A stretch of DNA of 64,000 bases from Natronosalvus sp042663485 (lineage in GTDB: Archaea; Halobacteriota; Halobacteria; Halobacteriales; Natrialbaceae), in the NCBI GenBank assembly GCA_042663485.1, contig JBHTAF010000002.1; one strand, given 5' to 3'. The notes below the pieces were generated by a model. It was given only the letters and a program-made list of their open reading frames with translations. It was not told the origin of the DNA and ran no database searches. The position numbers and the translations under genes were made by a program. Position 1 is the stretch's first letter. Each line of letters starts with the position of its first letter. Below, one piece after another: positions 1 to 8,717 of this stretch.

Positions 1-310
1 CGGTCTTGATACTCGAATCCGTCCAGGTAGTGATCGGTCCGCGGTGGACCAACGCGGCGAAGACGACGCCGATAACGGCGCCGTGTGAGAGGTGGATCAC
101 CCAGCCCGCGAGTTCCGCAGGATTTGCGGGTGTGGCCTCGATGCCGTACATATTCGGAATCGCGACCTCGAGGACGGGGTCCGGGATCATAGTCATCATG
201 AGCGCGCCGAAGACGACGGATCCGAGTAGCCCGCCGACGACCCCGGCTTGCCAGGGCTGGATCGACGTTCGATTCGCGACGGTAGTCTGTGATGTGGTGC
301 CTGATGCCAT
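1..310 (-). CDS. Membrane protein, 3' end cut by window edge
   Basis: An open frame runs on the minus strand from an ATG at 310 to the window edge without a stop, so only the first 103 residues are seen. The protein begins MASGTTSQTT, then a basic/polar stretch, then a glycine-rich hydrophobic segment (about residues 28-48, GVVGGLLGSVVFGALMM) and a second hydrophobic segment (about 75-95, WVIHLSHGAVIGVVFAAL). This fits a small multi-pass membrane protein of the type common in haloarchaea. No catalytic motif is visible and I do not recognise the family. It is transcribed divergently from the gene at 452. Confidence 0.7.
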   Translation of the reverse strand, partial: MASGTTSQTTVANRTSIQPWQAGVVGGLLGSVVFGALMMTMIPDPVLEVAIPNMYGIEATPANPAELAGWVIHLSHGAVIGVVFAALVHRGPITTWTDSSIKT

Positions 311-451
311 ACGAGAGGACGTACAATCGTCGAGGAACTACGTCTATCCCGGTGTGGACTCGTTCATACACGACCGCGCGTGCGTGGCGACGGGAACGGG
401 CAGGGTAATGGAGAGAAACCGTTTTTCCCCGCGGCGTCGAATTGCGGACGA

Positions 452-757
452 ATGACGACGCCGTTGCGAATCGCGGCCGGCGAGCATCCGCCCGAAACGA
501 TTCTCGAGGCGCTTCGAAACGGACGCCGGGTCGTGATCACGACCCAAGCACTCGGCGAGAGCCACGACGTCACGCTCCGCGTCGTCGACGGCACCTACTA
601 CTGCGATACGCCGACCCGCCTTCACCGCCACGAGACGCTCGAGGAGATGCGATCCTGCATTCGAAAGATGGGGTACGCGAAATCGAAGACCACGGATTCA
701 GCCGGCCCAAGCGGCGACGCGGAATCGACGGACTTGGACAGCAGCGACGAGGACTGA
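452..757 (+). CDS. Small conserved haloarchaeal protein, unknown function
   Basis: A 101-aa acidic soluble protein starting MTTPLRIAAG. I chose the ATG at 452 rather than an upstream in-frame start at 380 because the extra N-terminus is basic, low-complexity and does not look coding. The body (about residues 12-75) has a strand-rich pattern with a YYCDT motif and a C-terminal CIRKMGYAK stretch; the last 25 residues are a disordered Ser/Asp/Glu tail, typical of haloarchaeal proteins. It reads toward the regulator at 823. No function can be assigned. Confidence 0.65.
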   Translation: MTTPLRIAAGEHPPETILEALRNGRRVVITTQALGESHDVTLRVVDGTYYCDTPTRLHRHETLEEMRSCIRKMGYAKSKTTDSAGPSGDAESTDLDSSDED

Positions 758-822
758 GCCCCGGCCGATAAGCCTGTACGAACGAGCGAGAGTTTTTGGC
801 GCCACCGCCCGCACGTGAACGC

Positions 823-1194
823 ATGTCGAACGATCCACGCCATCGACTCGATGAGTTAATGGAGCAGTCGGATCCGGAATTTCGAACCGTGATGAGTTGC
901 GTATTCGGAATCGAAACCCACGAGACGCGGACCTACCTGACGCTCCTCGAGCACCCCGGGAGCACGATCGCGGAACTGGCGTCACTGCTCGACCGCGACC
1001 GAAGCACGGTCAACCGGTCGCTGTCGACGCTCGTCGGGCGAGGGCTCGCACAGCGAGACCGGCGACTCCTCGACGGCGGTGGATACGTCTACCAGTACAC
1101 CGCCGTTCCCCTCCCCGAGGCGAAAGAAGCGCTCCACGAGGCGCTTGATACCTGGACCGCGGGCGTTCACGAGGTTATCGACGACTTTTCGTGA
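823..1194 (+). CDS. Winged-helix (TrmB/MarR-like) transcriptional regulator
   Basis: A 123-aa single-domain DNA-binding protein. The start is the ATG at 823 (MSNDPRHRLD); an in-frame TTG at 796 is less likely. The core (about residues 30-90) is a winged helix: TRTYLTLLEHPGSTIAELAS, then the recognition helix DRDRSTVNRSLSTLVGRGL, then a beta wing (QRDRRLLDGGGYVYQYTAV). This layout is known from TrmB-like and MarR/ArsR-like haloarchaeal regulators. No effector domain is present. It lies 126 bp upstream of the threonine synthase gene on the same strand, but no regulatory link can be shown. Confidence 0.8.
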   Translation: MSNDPRHRLDELMEQSDPEFRTVMSCVFGIETHETRTYLTLLEHPGSTIAELASLLDRDRSTVNRSLSTLVGRGLAQRDRRLLDGGGYVYQYTAVPLPEAKEALHEALDTWTAGVHEVIDDFS

Positions 1195-1320
1195 GCGCAG
1201 ACGTCGTGATGACCACCGACGTCGTGATAGCCACCGGCACCATGGTGGCCCGATAGCCCTCGACGGCAGCATCCGCAGCAACCCACCCACTTTTCCCCGT
1301 TGGCTCCCTCCCGCCGGATA

Positions 1321-2604
1321 ATGACCGACAGTCACGATCCCTCGCACACCCTCTCTCTCACGGTCGACTGGGAGTCACCAGCCGAAACCGCGGTCGACGG
1401 TACCTGGCTCGAGTGCGTCGCCTGCGGCGAGACGTTCGCCCCGTTCGAGGCCATTCGCTACACCTGCGACGCCTGCGACGGGCTGCTCGAGGTACGTTCC
1501 GACGACCTCCCGACGTTCGACGACTTCTCGGGTACCGGGGTCTGGCGGTACGCCGAATCGCTCCCGCTCGACTCGGGCGTCACGATCCAGGAGGGGAACA
1601 CGCCGCTCTACCGGGTTCCGCGACTCGAAGAAGACGTCGGCGTCGAGACCCTTCGAATCAAACACGAGGGGATGAACCCGACCGGGAGCTTCAAAGACCG
1701 GGGAATGACCGTCGGCGTCGCCGTCGCCCGCGAACTCGGCGTCGACCGCCTCGCCTGCGCCTCCACGGGCAACACCAGCGCCGCGCTCGCGGCGTACGGT
1801 TCTCGCGGCGGCATGGAAACGCTCGTCCTCCTCCCCGCGGGCAAGGTCGCCGCCGGCAAAATTGCCCAGGCCAGCCTCCACGGCGCGCGCATTCTCGAGG
1901 TCGACGGCAACTTCGATCGGTGTCTCGACATCGTCCAGGAGCTGGCAAGCCGTGGCGAAACCTACCTCCTCAACTCGCTGAACCCGTTCCGCCTCGAGGG
2001 CCAGAAGACGATCGGCCTCGAAATTCTCGAGGAGTTCCAGGCCGACTACGGGACCTGGCCCGACCGGATCGTCCTCCCCGTCGGCAACGCGGGGAACACT
2101 GCGGCGCTGTACAAGGTCTTCCGCGAACTGGTCCAGGCGGGCGAACTCGCGATCGAGGACGTGCCGAAACTGACGGGCGTGCAGGCCGAGGGGGCCGCAC
2201 CGATGGTCGAAGCGATCGAGAACGACGCGGACACGGTGTGCCGCTGGGACGAGGTCGAGACGCGCGCGACGGCAATCCGGATCGGCAATCCCGTGAACGC
2301 GCCGAAAGCACTGCCCGGAATTAGGGAGACCGGCGGAACGGCAGTCGCCGTCAGCGACGAGGCAATCACCGCAGCCCAGCGCGACCTGGCCGAGGAAGGG
2401 ATCGGCGTCGAACCCGCATCCGCCGCGTCGGTTGCTGGCCTTCGAAAACTTCGAGCACAGGGCGTCGTCGCCGCAGACGAACGCGTCGCCTGCCTCACCA
2501 CCGGACACTTGCTCAAGGACCCCGACGCGGCCGCCGCGGCTGGCCGCGATCCGGAGCCGGTTCCCGCCGATACGGCGGGCGTCCTCGAGGTACTCGAGTC
2601 CTGA
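1321..2604 (+). CDS. thrC: Threonine synthase
   Basis: A 427-aa PLP enzyme that converts O-phosphohomoserine to threonine, the last step of threonine biosynthesis in the cytoplasm. The N-terminus has two CxxC pairs (CVACGETF and CDACDGLL, about residues 30-50), as in archaeal threonine synthases with a zinc-ribbon-like lead. The PLP lysine motif is NPTGSFKDRGM with the lysine at residue 125, followed by ASTGNTSAALAAY and the phosphate-binding glycine motif PVGNAGNTAA. Length is normal for the family. The ATG at 1321 is preferred over a start at 1300 because the first CxxC follows at the usual distance. Cysteate or cysteine synthase relatives are the alternative, but the sequence pattern favours ThrC. 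Confidence 0.93.
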   Translation: MTDSHDPSHTLSLTVDWESPAETAVDGTWLECVACGETFAPFEAIRYTCDACDGLLEVRSDDLPTFDDFSGTGVWRYAESLPLDSGVTIQEGNTPLYRVPRLEEDVGVETLRIKHEGMNPTGSFKDRGMTVGVAVARELGVDRLACASTGNTSAALAAYGSRGGMETLVLLPAGKVAAGKIAQASLHGARILEVDGNFDRCLDIVQELASRGETYLLNSLNPFRLEGQKTIGLEILEEFQADYGTWPDRIVLPVGNAGNTAALYKVFRELVQAGELAIEDVPKLTGVQAEGAAPMVEAIENDADTVCRWDEVETRATAIRIGNPVNAPKALPGIRETGGTAVAVSDEAITAAQRDLAEEGIGVEPASAASVAGLRKLRAQGVVAADERVACLTTGHLLKDPDAAAAAGRDPEPVPADTAGVLEVLES

Positions 2605-2631
2605 CTCGCTAGTCGCGAAAGGGAGGCCGAA

Positions 2632-3102
2632 CTAGAGCAACGAGACGGCGATCGCCGCCGTCAGTCCGCTGATGACGAACCAGCCCAGAAAATTCCACCA
2701 CGGAACTCCGCGGCGACGGGGTCCGGGGAGACTGTCGGTGTAGGTCCAGTACCCTTCCTCGACGCCCTGGTGATCGACCAACAGATCGTACCCGGTCGCG
2801 AGCGCGGCCGCGAGAACGACAGCACTCCAGCCGTCGACTGCGAGAAACGCGAGCCGAAGCGCGACGTAAATCACGCCGGTCCAGCCGAACAGTACGTAGA
2901 GCGGCACGCCCGCGACCTTCGGGCCGACGTGGTGCTCGAGCCACCCGAAACCGATGACGAGTGCTTCCGCAACGAACGCGATCAGCGCGCCCCCGACAAA
3001 GAACGCGACCGTCGCGCGTGTTGGCCACGTGAACACTGCGTGCGTGAGGGCAACGACGCCGACGAGTACCGTCGTGAGTGCGAACTGACGACTGCCTGTC
3101 AT
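2632..3102 (-). CDS. CruF-like (DUF422) carotenoid-biosynthesis family membrane protein, short form
   Basis: A 156-aa protein of about five hydrophobic segments. The C-terminal part, VDHQGVEEGYWTYTD then VPWWNFLGWFVISG, matches the conserved end of the DUF422/CruF family, which in haloarchaea includes bisanhydrobacterioruberin hydratase. Full CruF proteins are roughly 300 aa, so this is about half length, yet it has an intact start (MTGSRQFALTT) and stop and no sign of a frameshift. It may be a natural short paralogue whose role in carotenoid synthesis is unproven. It is convergent with thrC, 27 bp from its stop. Confidence 0.7.
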   Translation of the reverse strand: MTGSRQFALTTVLVGVVALTHAVFTWPTRATVAFFVGGALIAFVAEALVIGFGWLEHHVGPKVAGVPLYVLFGWTGVIYVALRLAFLAVDGWSAVVLAAALATGYDLLVDHQGVEEGYWTYTDSLPGPRRRGVPWWNFLGWFVISGLTAAIAVSLL

Positions 3103-3444
3103 ACGTCGTTCGTTTCATGCCAGGAACAAATACGTGCTTCATTTAGTCCGGAGCGAGTGAGGACACACGATTCCGTCGAGAGAAACCCACGAACTGTGAT
3201 CAATCCGGATTAACTAACCCAGTTCACATACTTAGCGCCCGTTCGAGCGGCCGATCGACGAATTCGCTGATCCGAACGGAGTTAGTTGGCGAGTAACCCA
3301 TCGACCCCCTCACGTGCGTGAATGTCGTTTCTGGGGGAGCGTTATTGGTTCGAATAATTGCAACTCTATTATTTTATTCCTGAAATTCAAGCGTGAAACG
3401 TTACAGAGCCTATAGCCAAATAGTCACTGTTCTCAGGGCCTTCC
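3103..3444. other. Intergenic region between divergent genes
   Basis: No supported gene. The last 120 bp are AT-rich (around 3350-3400) and probably hold the promoter of the beta-helix gene that starts at 3445. Open frames crossing the region are shadows of the gene on the other strand. I see no RNA gene or long repeat. Confidence 0.5.
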
Positions 3445-4947
3445 GTGAGTTCCAACGAACCACAGTCGGCTCGATTCGGTCGGAGATCGTATCTGAAAGG
3501 CTGTCTCGTCGGCGCCGGTTCTGCGCTCGCTCTTTCGGGGGTGACGTCCGCGTCTGACGATACACTCGAGGACCAGTACCGGACGGTTATCGACGTCACG
3601 GAGGAGGGGGCGGACAACACCGGGAACGAATCGGTGACACCCGTTATACAGCGGCTCGTCAACGACGACACGCTGCTGAAGTTCCCCGAGGGACGCTACT
3701 ACATGGACGGGCAGGTCCGGTTCACCAGCTTCGAGAACGCCGGATTCGTCGGGGACAACGCGACGCTGGTACCGGCGAACTACCACAATTTCGATGGACC
3801 GCAGTACCGTCTGTTCAGGCTCGGCACCGCTGACCGCCCCGGACGGGACCTGCACTTCGAGAACTTTACCGTAGACCAGAGCGCCGAGGACACGGGGATC
3901 CGCGTGATCAGCGCGGAGGTCGAGGACGGGCTCTACGTCGGCAGAGTCGGCATTTACGGCCTGCACGACAGCGGCACGTGGGGTCCTGGCCTGTTCAACA
4001 TCACCGATCCGGGGGGATCGGGATTCGTCGAGTGTTTCCGTGCGAAAGCGGGCGGGGCTCACGTCGACGACACGCCCAACAACGGGAACATGTGGCGCGG
4101 GCCCACCGGGATCGCCGTCAACCCGAATCACCACGGGTCGCTCACGCTGAGTGACTGCACCCTCGGCGCGTTCCCCGACAACGGCCTCTACGAATCGTCG
4201 GTCGACGGCGAACTCGTCGTCCAGGGTGGTCTGTTCAAAAACAGCGGCACCGCGTCGATTCGACTCTCCGGGAACAAAGCCACGGTCAACGATCCGGTCA
4301 TCGTCGTGGACGACAATGCCGTGCGAGCAGCGGGCCAGCACGCGATTCGACTCGACCACGGGAAGGCATTCGAAATCGACGGCGCCGACATCAGGATTCC
4401 CGAACCGAACGGGGCCGCGATACGGGTGATGGACGACGTCGACGAGGCGACGATCAAGAATACCTCGATTTCGATCGGCGACGGTAACAACTCGGGAATC
4501 CGGATCGATCCCGAGTCGGGGCGAACGACGGTCGAAAACGTCGACGTGGACATCGACGCCAGCGGCTACGCGTTCCGCATCCTCGGCGAGGACGCCGGCA
4601 TCGTCAGTCTGCGACACGTGAACGTGACCGGCGACGCGACCAGATCGCCGATCCGGCACACGATCTACTGTGAGCGGAGCAACTGCCGGTTCCACAACCT
4701 GTCGATCGACCAGCCCGGAGACGGTCGCGGGGGACTCGAGCTCCGCGGTGACAACTACCACATCACCAACGGCGAGTTCACGACGGATGACGTTCCCATC
4801 GTCGTCAACGGCTCCGACGACGTGGTGATCGAAGACAGTTACAGCGAGTCCTACGAGGGCGAGACCTCCCTGCTCATCCTCGACGGCTCGAGTAACGTCT
4901 CGCTTCAGAACAACGACTTCCCCGGTGGCGTGAAAGACACCCGGTAA
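3445..4947 (+). CDS. Secreted right-handed parallel beta-helix protein
   Basis: A 500-aa protein with a Tat-like signal at the N-terminus (RRSYLKGCLVGAGSALALSG, about residues 12-31), pointing to export in folded form. The mature part begins with the DVTEEGADNTGN segment typical of pectate-lyase-like proteins, and the rest consists of short strand-turn repeats rich in N, D and G (for example GIRIDPESGRTTVENVDVDI), the hallmark of parallel beta-helix folds. Such proteins are often polysaccharide-active or surface-associated; no catalytic residues can be assigned. The start is a GTG; no in-frame ATG precedes the signal. A run of six T lies 28 bp after the stop. Confidence 0.85.
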   Translation: MSSNEPQSARFGRRSYLKGCLVGAGSALALSGVTSASDDTLEDQYRTVIDVTEEGADNTGNESVTPVIQRLVNDDTLLKFPEGRYYMDGQVRFTSFENAGFVGDNATLVPANYHNFDGPQYRLFRLGTADRPGRDLHFENFTVDQSAEDTGIRVISAEVEDGLYVGRVGIYGLHDSGTWGPGLFNITDPGGSGFVECFRAKAGGAHVDDTPNNGNMWRGPTGIAVNPNHHGSLTLSDCTLGAFPDNGLYESSVDGELVVQGGLFKNSGTASIRLSGNKATVNDPVIVVDDNAVRAAGQHAIRLDHGKAFEIDGADIRIPEPNGAAIRVMDDVDEATIKNTSISIGDGNNSGIRIDPESGRTTVENVDVDIDASGYAFRILGEDAGIVSLRHVNVTGDATRSPIRHTIYCERSNCRFHNLSIDQPGDGRGGLELRGDNYHITNGEFTTDDVPIVVNGSDDVVIEDSYSESYEGETSLLILDGSSNVSLQNNDFPGGVKDTR

Positions 4948-4974
4948 CGGCAGTCGGACCGCTGTTGGCCTGCG

Positions 4975-4980
4975 TTTTTT
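4975..4980 (+). terminator. Oligo-T terminator after the beta-helix gene
   Basis: A TTTTTT run preceded by GC-rich sequence, 28 bp downstream of the stop at 4947. This is the usual form of an archaeal intrinsic terminator. Confidence 0.5.
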
Positions 4981-5178
4981 GGAGCGTACTCGAGGGGAGT
5001 GACGGAGTCTTCTACCGGAGGGTTACGTTCACGAGAGCGTCCTGACTGAGCCTCCGTCCAGAGGTTACGTCCAAAGAGCGTCCTGACGGAGTCTTTCGCG
5101 AGCGAAGCGGACGAAAGGCACGCCAGGACCGAACCCGAAGCGAGTGCTGAGCAACGCGAAGCACTCGCCAGAAGTGAG

Positions 5179-5199
5179 CGTCCTGACGGAGATTTGAAC
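5179..5199 (-). repeat. Extra copy of the tRNA-Arg 3' end
   Basis: These 21 bases are identical to 5316-5336, the last 21 bases of the tRNA-Arg gene including the discriminator base. Shorter copies of the same end occur at 5079-5091 (13 bases) and 5038-5046 (9 bases). The gene-free stretch 4948-5315 therefore consists largely of tRNA-end fragments and short CTTCGCTCG-rich repeats on the 3' side of the tRNA, as expected where elements have integrated into and left a tRNA gene. Confidence 0.6.
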
Positions 5200-5315
5200 A
5201 CGCGAAGACGGTCGGCCTCGCTTCGCTCGGCCGCTGCGACTTCTCTGCTCAAATCACCGGGTCCGTTCTCGAAGAATGGACTCCTCGCTTCGCTCGTCGT
5301 ATGGTTCTTCGAAAA

Positions 5316-5388
5316 CGTCCTGACGGAGATTTGAACTCCGGTCCCTGGCTCCGCAAGCCAAGAGGATAGTCCACTACCCTACCAGGAC
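5316..5388 (-). tRNA. tRNA-Arg (anticodon GCG)
   Basis: The minus strand folds as a 73-nt cloverleaf. The acceptor stem GTCCTGG pairs with TCAGGAC (one G-T pair), the anticodon stem is TTGGC/GCCAG with loop TTGCGGA (U33, anticodon GCG, purine at 37), and the T arm is CGGAG-TTCAAAT-CTCCG. The discriminator is G. GCG decodes CGC/CGU arginine codons. No intron is seen and CCA is not encoded. Confidence 0.93.
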
Positions 5389-5679
5389 TCATCTCTTCGT
5401 TACCCGGAGTCGGTTAAAGCCCTTTCGAAAGGGGAGCGGTGTCGCTGTCGATTTTGTGGGACGTGACCGTAACGCACAGCTCTCGAGACGCTTTCTCGGG
5501 ACGCGAACTCGAGGCGGTTTTCCCGACGCTGCCTCGAGCACCGGAGCACGCTCGACACACCGACGGCGGCCGACGGTTTAAATACGATCCCGCGGCAGAT
5601 CCCGGTATGGACGACCGAATCCGGCGACGACCGCAAATGGACAATGCTTATGCGCGGGCTACCCATGCACGAGCATAGA

Positions 5680-7101
5680 ATGAGCGAGATCGAGGGTATC
5701 TACGAGGACCTCGAGGCCGACGTCTCCCTCGAGGAGTTTCGCGAGGCCGTCGAGGCCAAAGTCGAGCAGATGGGTGGGCTCGCCGACGAGGAAACGGCGG
5801 CGATGCTCATCGCACACGAACTCGGCGAGAGCGAGGTCACCGGCGTCGCGGACATCGAACCGGGGATGGAGGAGGCGAAGTTCACCGCGAAGGTCGTAAA
5901 GATCGGCGATCTCCGCACGTTCGAACGCGACGGCGAAGACGAGGACGGCCGCGTCGTCAACGTCGAAGTCGCCGACGAGACCGGGAGCGTCCGGGCCGCC
6001 TTCTGGGACGAACACGCCCAGGCAGCCGTCGACGAACTCGAGGAGGGGCAGGTGCTGAAAATCAAGGGCCGCCCCAAGGAGGGATTCAGCGGCGTCGAAG
6101 TGAGCGTCGACGACGTCGAACCCGACGACGACACCGAGATCGACGTCCAGATCTCCGACACCTACACCGTCGAGGCGCTCTCGCTCGGCCTCTCGGACGT
6201 GAACCTCGTCGGCGTCGTCCTCGACACCGACGCCGTCCGAACGTTCGACCGGGACGACGGCTCGGAGGGGAAGGTGGCCAACCTCACGCTCGGCGACTCG
6301 ACCGGACGCATCCGGGTCACCCTCTGGGACGAGCGAGCGGACCTCGCCGACGAGTTCTCCCCGGGCGACACGGTCGAGGTCGTCGACGGCTACGTACGCG
6401 ACCGCGACGGCTCGCTCGAACTCCACGTCGGCAACCGCGGCGCCGTCGAGGAAGTCGAGGCGGACGTCGAGTACGTCCCCGAGAGCACGCCGATCGAATC
6501 CCTCGAGATCGGGGACACGGTCGACATCGCGGGCGTCGTTCGATCCGCGGACCCGAAACGGACGTTCGACAGGGACGACGGCTCGGAGGGACAGGTTCGA
6601 AACATTCGCGTCCAGGACGCGACGGGCGACATTCGCGTCGCCATGTGGAGTGAGAAGGCCGACGTCGACGTCGGTCCCGGCGACGAGGTCGCCCTAGCGG
6701 ACGTCGAGATCAAGGACGGCTGGCAGGACGACCTCGAGGCCTCCGCTGGGTGGCGCTCGACCGTGACGGTACTCGGCGAGGGTGGCGGTGGTACCAGCGC
6801 CGACTCGAGTTCAGCCGACGGCGGGAGCGAGTCAACCGGGCTCTCGGCGTTCGCGGACGACGCTGCCGGCGACGCGGAAACTGCCGACAGCGAGGAGGAC
6901 AGCGACGACGCCGACGACCCCGAAGACGGCGAGCAGATCGAGTTCACCGGCGTCGTCGTCCAGGCCGGCGATCCGGTCGTCCTCGACGACGGCGAGACGA
7001 CGATGAGCGTCGAGACGAGCGCCGACGTCGGCCTCGGGGAAGAAGTAACGGCGCGCGGACAGGTCACCGACGGGCGACTCGAGGCCGACGAGGTCTTCTG
7101 A
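5680..7101 (+). CDS. rpa2: Replication protein A-type single-stranded DNA-binding protein
   Basis: A 473-aa protein that coats ssDNA in replication and repair. After an N-terminal helical part (about 1-60) come three similar OB folds at roughly 65-150, 170-255 and 275-365. Each has the pattern RTFxRDDGSEGKVxNLxxxDxTGxIRVxLW. An acidic Ser/Asp linker (about 370-425) leads to a small C-terminal beta domain. I chose the ATG at 5680 (MSEIEGIYED); starts at 5644 and 5665 would add a non-conserved leader. The 291 bp upstream contain TATA-like GTTTAAATAC near 5576 and no supported gene. The histone and deacetylase genes follow in the same direction, a neighbourhood I recall from other haloarchaea. 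The paralogue number in the symbol is inference. Confidence 0.88.
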   Translation: MSEIEGIYEDLEADVSLEEFREAVEAKVEQMGGLADEETAAMLIAHELGESEVTGVADIEPGMEEAKFTAKVVKIGDLRTFERDGEDEDGRVVNVEVADETGSVRAAFWDEHAQAAVDELEEGQVLKIKGRPKEGFSGVEVSVDDVEPDDDTEIDVQISDTYTVEALSLGLSDVNLVGVVLDTDAVRTFDRDDGSEGKVANLTLGDSTGRIRVTLWDERADLADEFSPGDTVEVVDGYVRDRDGSLELHVGNRGAVEEVEADVEYVPESTPIESLEIGDTVDIAGVVRSADPKRTFDRDDGSEGQVRNIRVQDATGDIRVAMWSEKADVDVGPGDEVALADVEIKDGWQDDLEASAGWRSTVTVLGEGGGGTSADSSSADGGSESTGLSAFADDAAGDAETADSEEDSDDADDPEDGEQIEFTGVVVQAGDPVVLDDGETTMSVETSADVGLGEEVTARGQVTDGRLEADEVF

Positions 7102-7161
7102 GCGGGCACGCCCGTAGCCTGTACGAAAAGCGTTAAGAAGGTCAACTTCGGCTATCTGTGT

Positions 7162-7593
7162 ATGAACGTCGAACTCCCGTTCGCTCCGGTGGACACGATA
7201 ATTCGACGGAACGCGGGGGACCTTCGGGTGAGCGCCGGTGCAGCAGAGGAACTGGCCAGGGAGATTCAGGCTCACGGCGCCCGGCTGGCGATCGACGCGG
7301 CCGAACGAGCGACCGCGGACGGCCGGAAGACGCTGATGGCCGAGGACTTCGAGGTCGAAACCGTCGTCGACAAAGACGACCTCGAGTTGCCGGTCGCCCC
7401 GGTCGACCGAATCGCGCGTATCGACATCGACGACCACTATCGCGTCTCCATGGACGCCCGCATCGCGCTCGCCGACATTCTCGAAGACTACGCCGACAAC
7501 GTCGCTCGCGCGGCGGCGACGCTCGCCCATCACGCCGACCGACGGACGATCACGGCCGACGACATCGAGACGTACTTCGCGCTCTTCCAGTAA
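7162..7593 (+). CDS. hstA: Archaeal histone, two histone folds in one chain
   Basis: A 143-aa chromatin protein with two fused histone folds, about residues 1-66 (LPFAPVDTIIRRNAG ... TLMAEDFEV) and 75-143 (LPVAPVDRIARI ... TITADDIETYF). Tandem fusion is the known haloarchaeal form, one chain acting as an intramolecular dimer. Both folds keep the PVDRI/PVDTI opening and the end-of-fold T-A-x-D motif. There is no basic tail, so lysine substrates for the neighbouring deacetylase would have to lie in the fold or on other proteins. A TATA-like box (CGTTAAGAA) sits about 28 bp before the ATG, suggesting a leaderless start. Confidence 0.93.
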   Translation: MNVELPFAPVDTIIRRNAGDLRVSAGAAEELAREIQAHGARLAIDAAERATADGRKTLMAEDFEVETVVDKDDLELPVAPVDRIARIDIDDHYRVSMDARIALADILEDYADNVARAAATLAHHADRRTITADDIETYFALFQ

Positions 7594-7597
7594 TCAC

Positions 7598-8611
7598 ATG
7601 CGCTTTGGGTACAGCACCACCTGCCTCGAACACGACCCCGGCCCGCGCCACCCGGAGACACCGGACCGTCTTCGGGCGATTCGCGAGGGACTGAAGCGGA
7701 AACACGGCGTCGAGTACGTCAACGTCGATCCGCTCTCGATAGACACCATCGCCGCGATCCACGACCGCTCGTATCTCGAGGAGGTTCGCGAGTTCTGTGC
7801 CGACGGCGGCGGCAGCTGGGACCCGGACACGAGCGCCGTCGAGGAAACGTGGGACGCGGTCCGGACCAGTGCTGGCCTCGCGTGCTGGGCCGCCGAACGC
7901 GCGCTCGAGGGCGACGACGGTCGAAAGACGCCGTTCTCGCTGGGTCGGCCGCCGGGGCACCACGCCGTCTACGACGACGCGATGGGGTTCTGTTTCGTCA
8001 ACAACGTCGCGGTCGCGGCTCAGTACGCCATTGACGAGTACGACGTCGACCGCGTCGCGATCATCGACTGGGACGTCCACCACGGCAACGGAACCCAGGA
8101 CCTGTTCTACGAACGCGACGACGTGTTCTTCGTTTCGCTCCACGAGAAGGGGCTGTATCCGGGGACGGGCGACGTCGACGAGACCGGGGCCGACGCGGGC
8201 GAGGGGACGACCATGAACGTCCCGATGCCCGCCGGTTCCCACGACGGCGACTACCTCGAGGCGCTCGACGGCGTCATCGCCCCGGCGCTCGAGGCCTACG
8301 ATCCCGGACTCGTTCTCACGAGTGCCGGCTTCGACGCCCACCGCCACGACCCAATTTCGCGCGTTCGCCTGTCGACCGAAGCGTACGCACTCATGACCGA
8401 TCGGCTCCGCACGCTGACCGAAGACGTCGACGCAGCGCTCGCGTTCGTCCTCGAAGGGGGCTACGGCCTGGAGGTGCTCGCCGACAGCGTCGCGCTGGTC
8501 CACGAGACGTTCGACGGGCGCGACCCGCTCGGCCCGGACGATCCGGTGAGCGACGACGTCGCCGCGCTGCTCGAGGAGGTACGCGAGGCACACGGCCTCG
8601 ATCTCGAGTAG
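7598..8611 (+). CDS. Histone deacetylase family enzyme (class II/acetoin utilisation type)
   Basis: A 337-aa zinc-dependent deacetylase-fold protein. Conserved motifs are RPPGHHA (active-site His pair, about residue 121), IDWDVHHGNGT (zinc Asp and His, about 158-165), SAGFDAHRHDP (second zinc Asp, about 250) and EGGY (about 288). Length and order match the HDAC family. The gene starts 4 bp after the histone stop, so the two are almost certainly co-transcribed. Real substrates could be histone, other acetyl-lysine proteins or acetylpolyamines; the operon context favours a chromatin or protein substrate but does not prove it. Confidence 0.92.
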   Translation: MRFGYSTTCLEHDPGPRHPETPDRLRAIREGLKRKHGVEYVNVDPLSIDTIAAIHDRSYLEEVREFCADGGGSWDPDTSAVEETWDAVRTSAGLACWAAERALEGDDGRKTPFSLGRPPGHHAVYDDAMGFCFVNNVAVAAQYAIDEYDVDRVAIIDWDVHHGNGTQDLFYERDDVFFVSLHEKGLYPGTGDVDETGADAGEGTTMNVPMPAGSHDGDYLEALDGVIAPALEAYDPGLVLTSAGFDAHRHDPISRVRLSTEAYALMTDRLRTLTEDVDAALAFVLEGGYGLEVLADSVALVHETFDGRDPLGPDDPVSDDVAALLEEVREAHGLDLE

Positions 8612-8717
8612 CGCCACGGGAACCGATCGGTTCGCCGGTGAGAATCGGATCGTGCCACTCGAGCGACTGGATAGAAGCCAACACACTCATTAGAACTGAC
8701 TCGCCAGGTAGTACACG

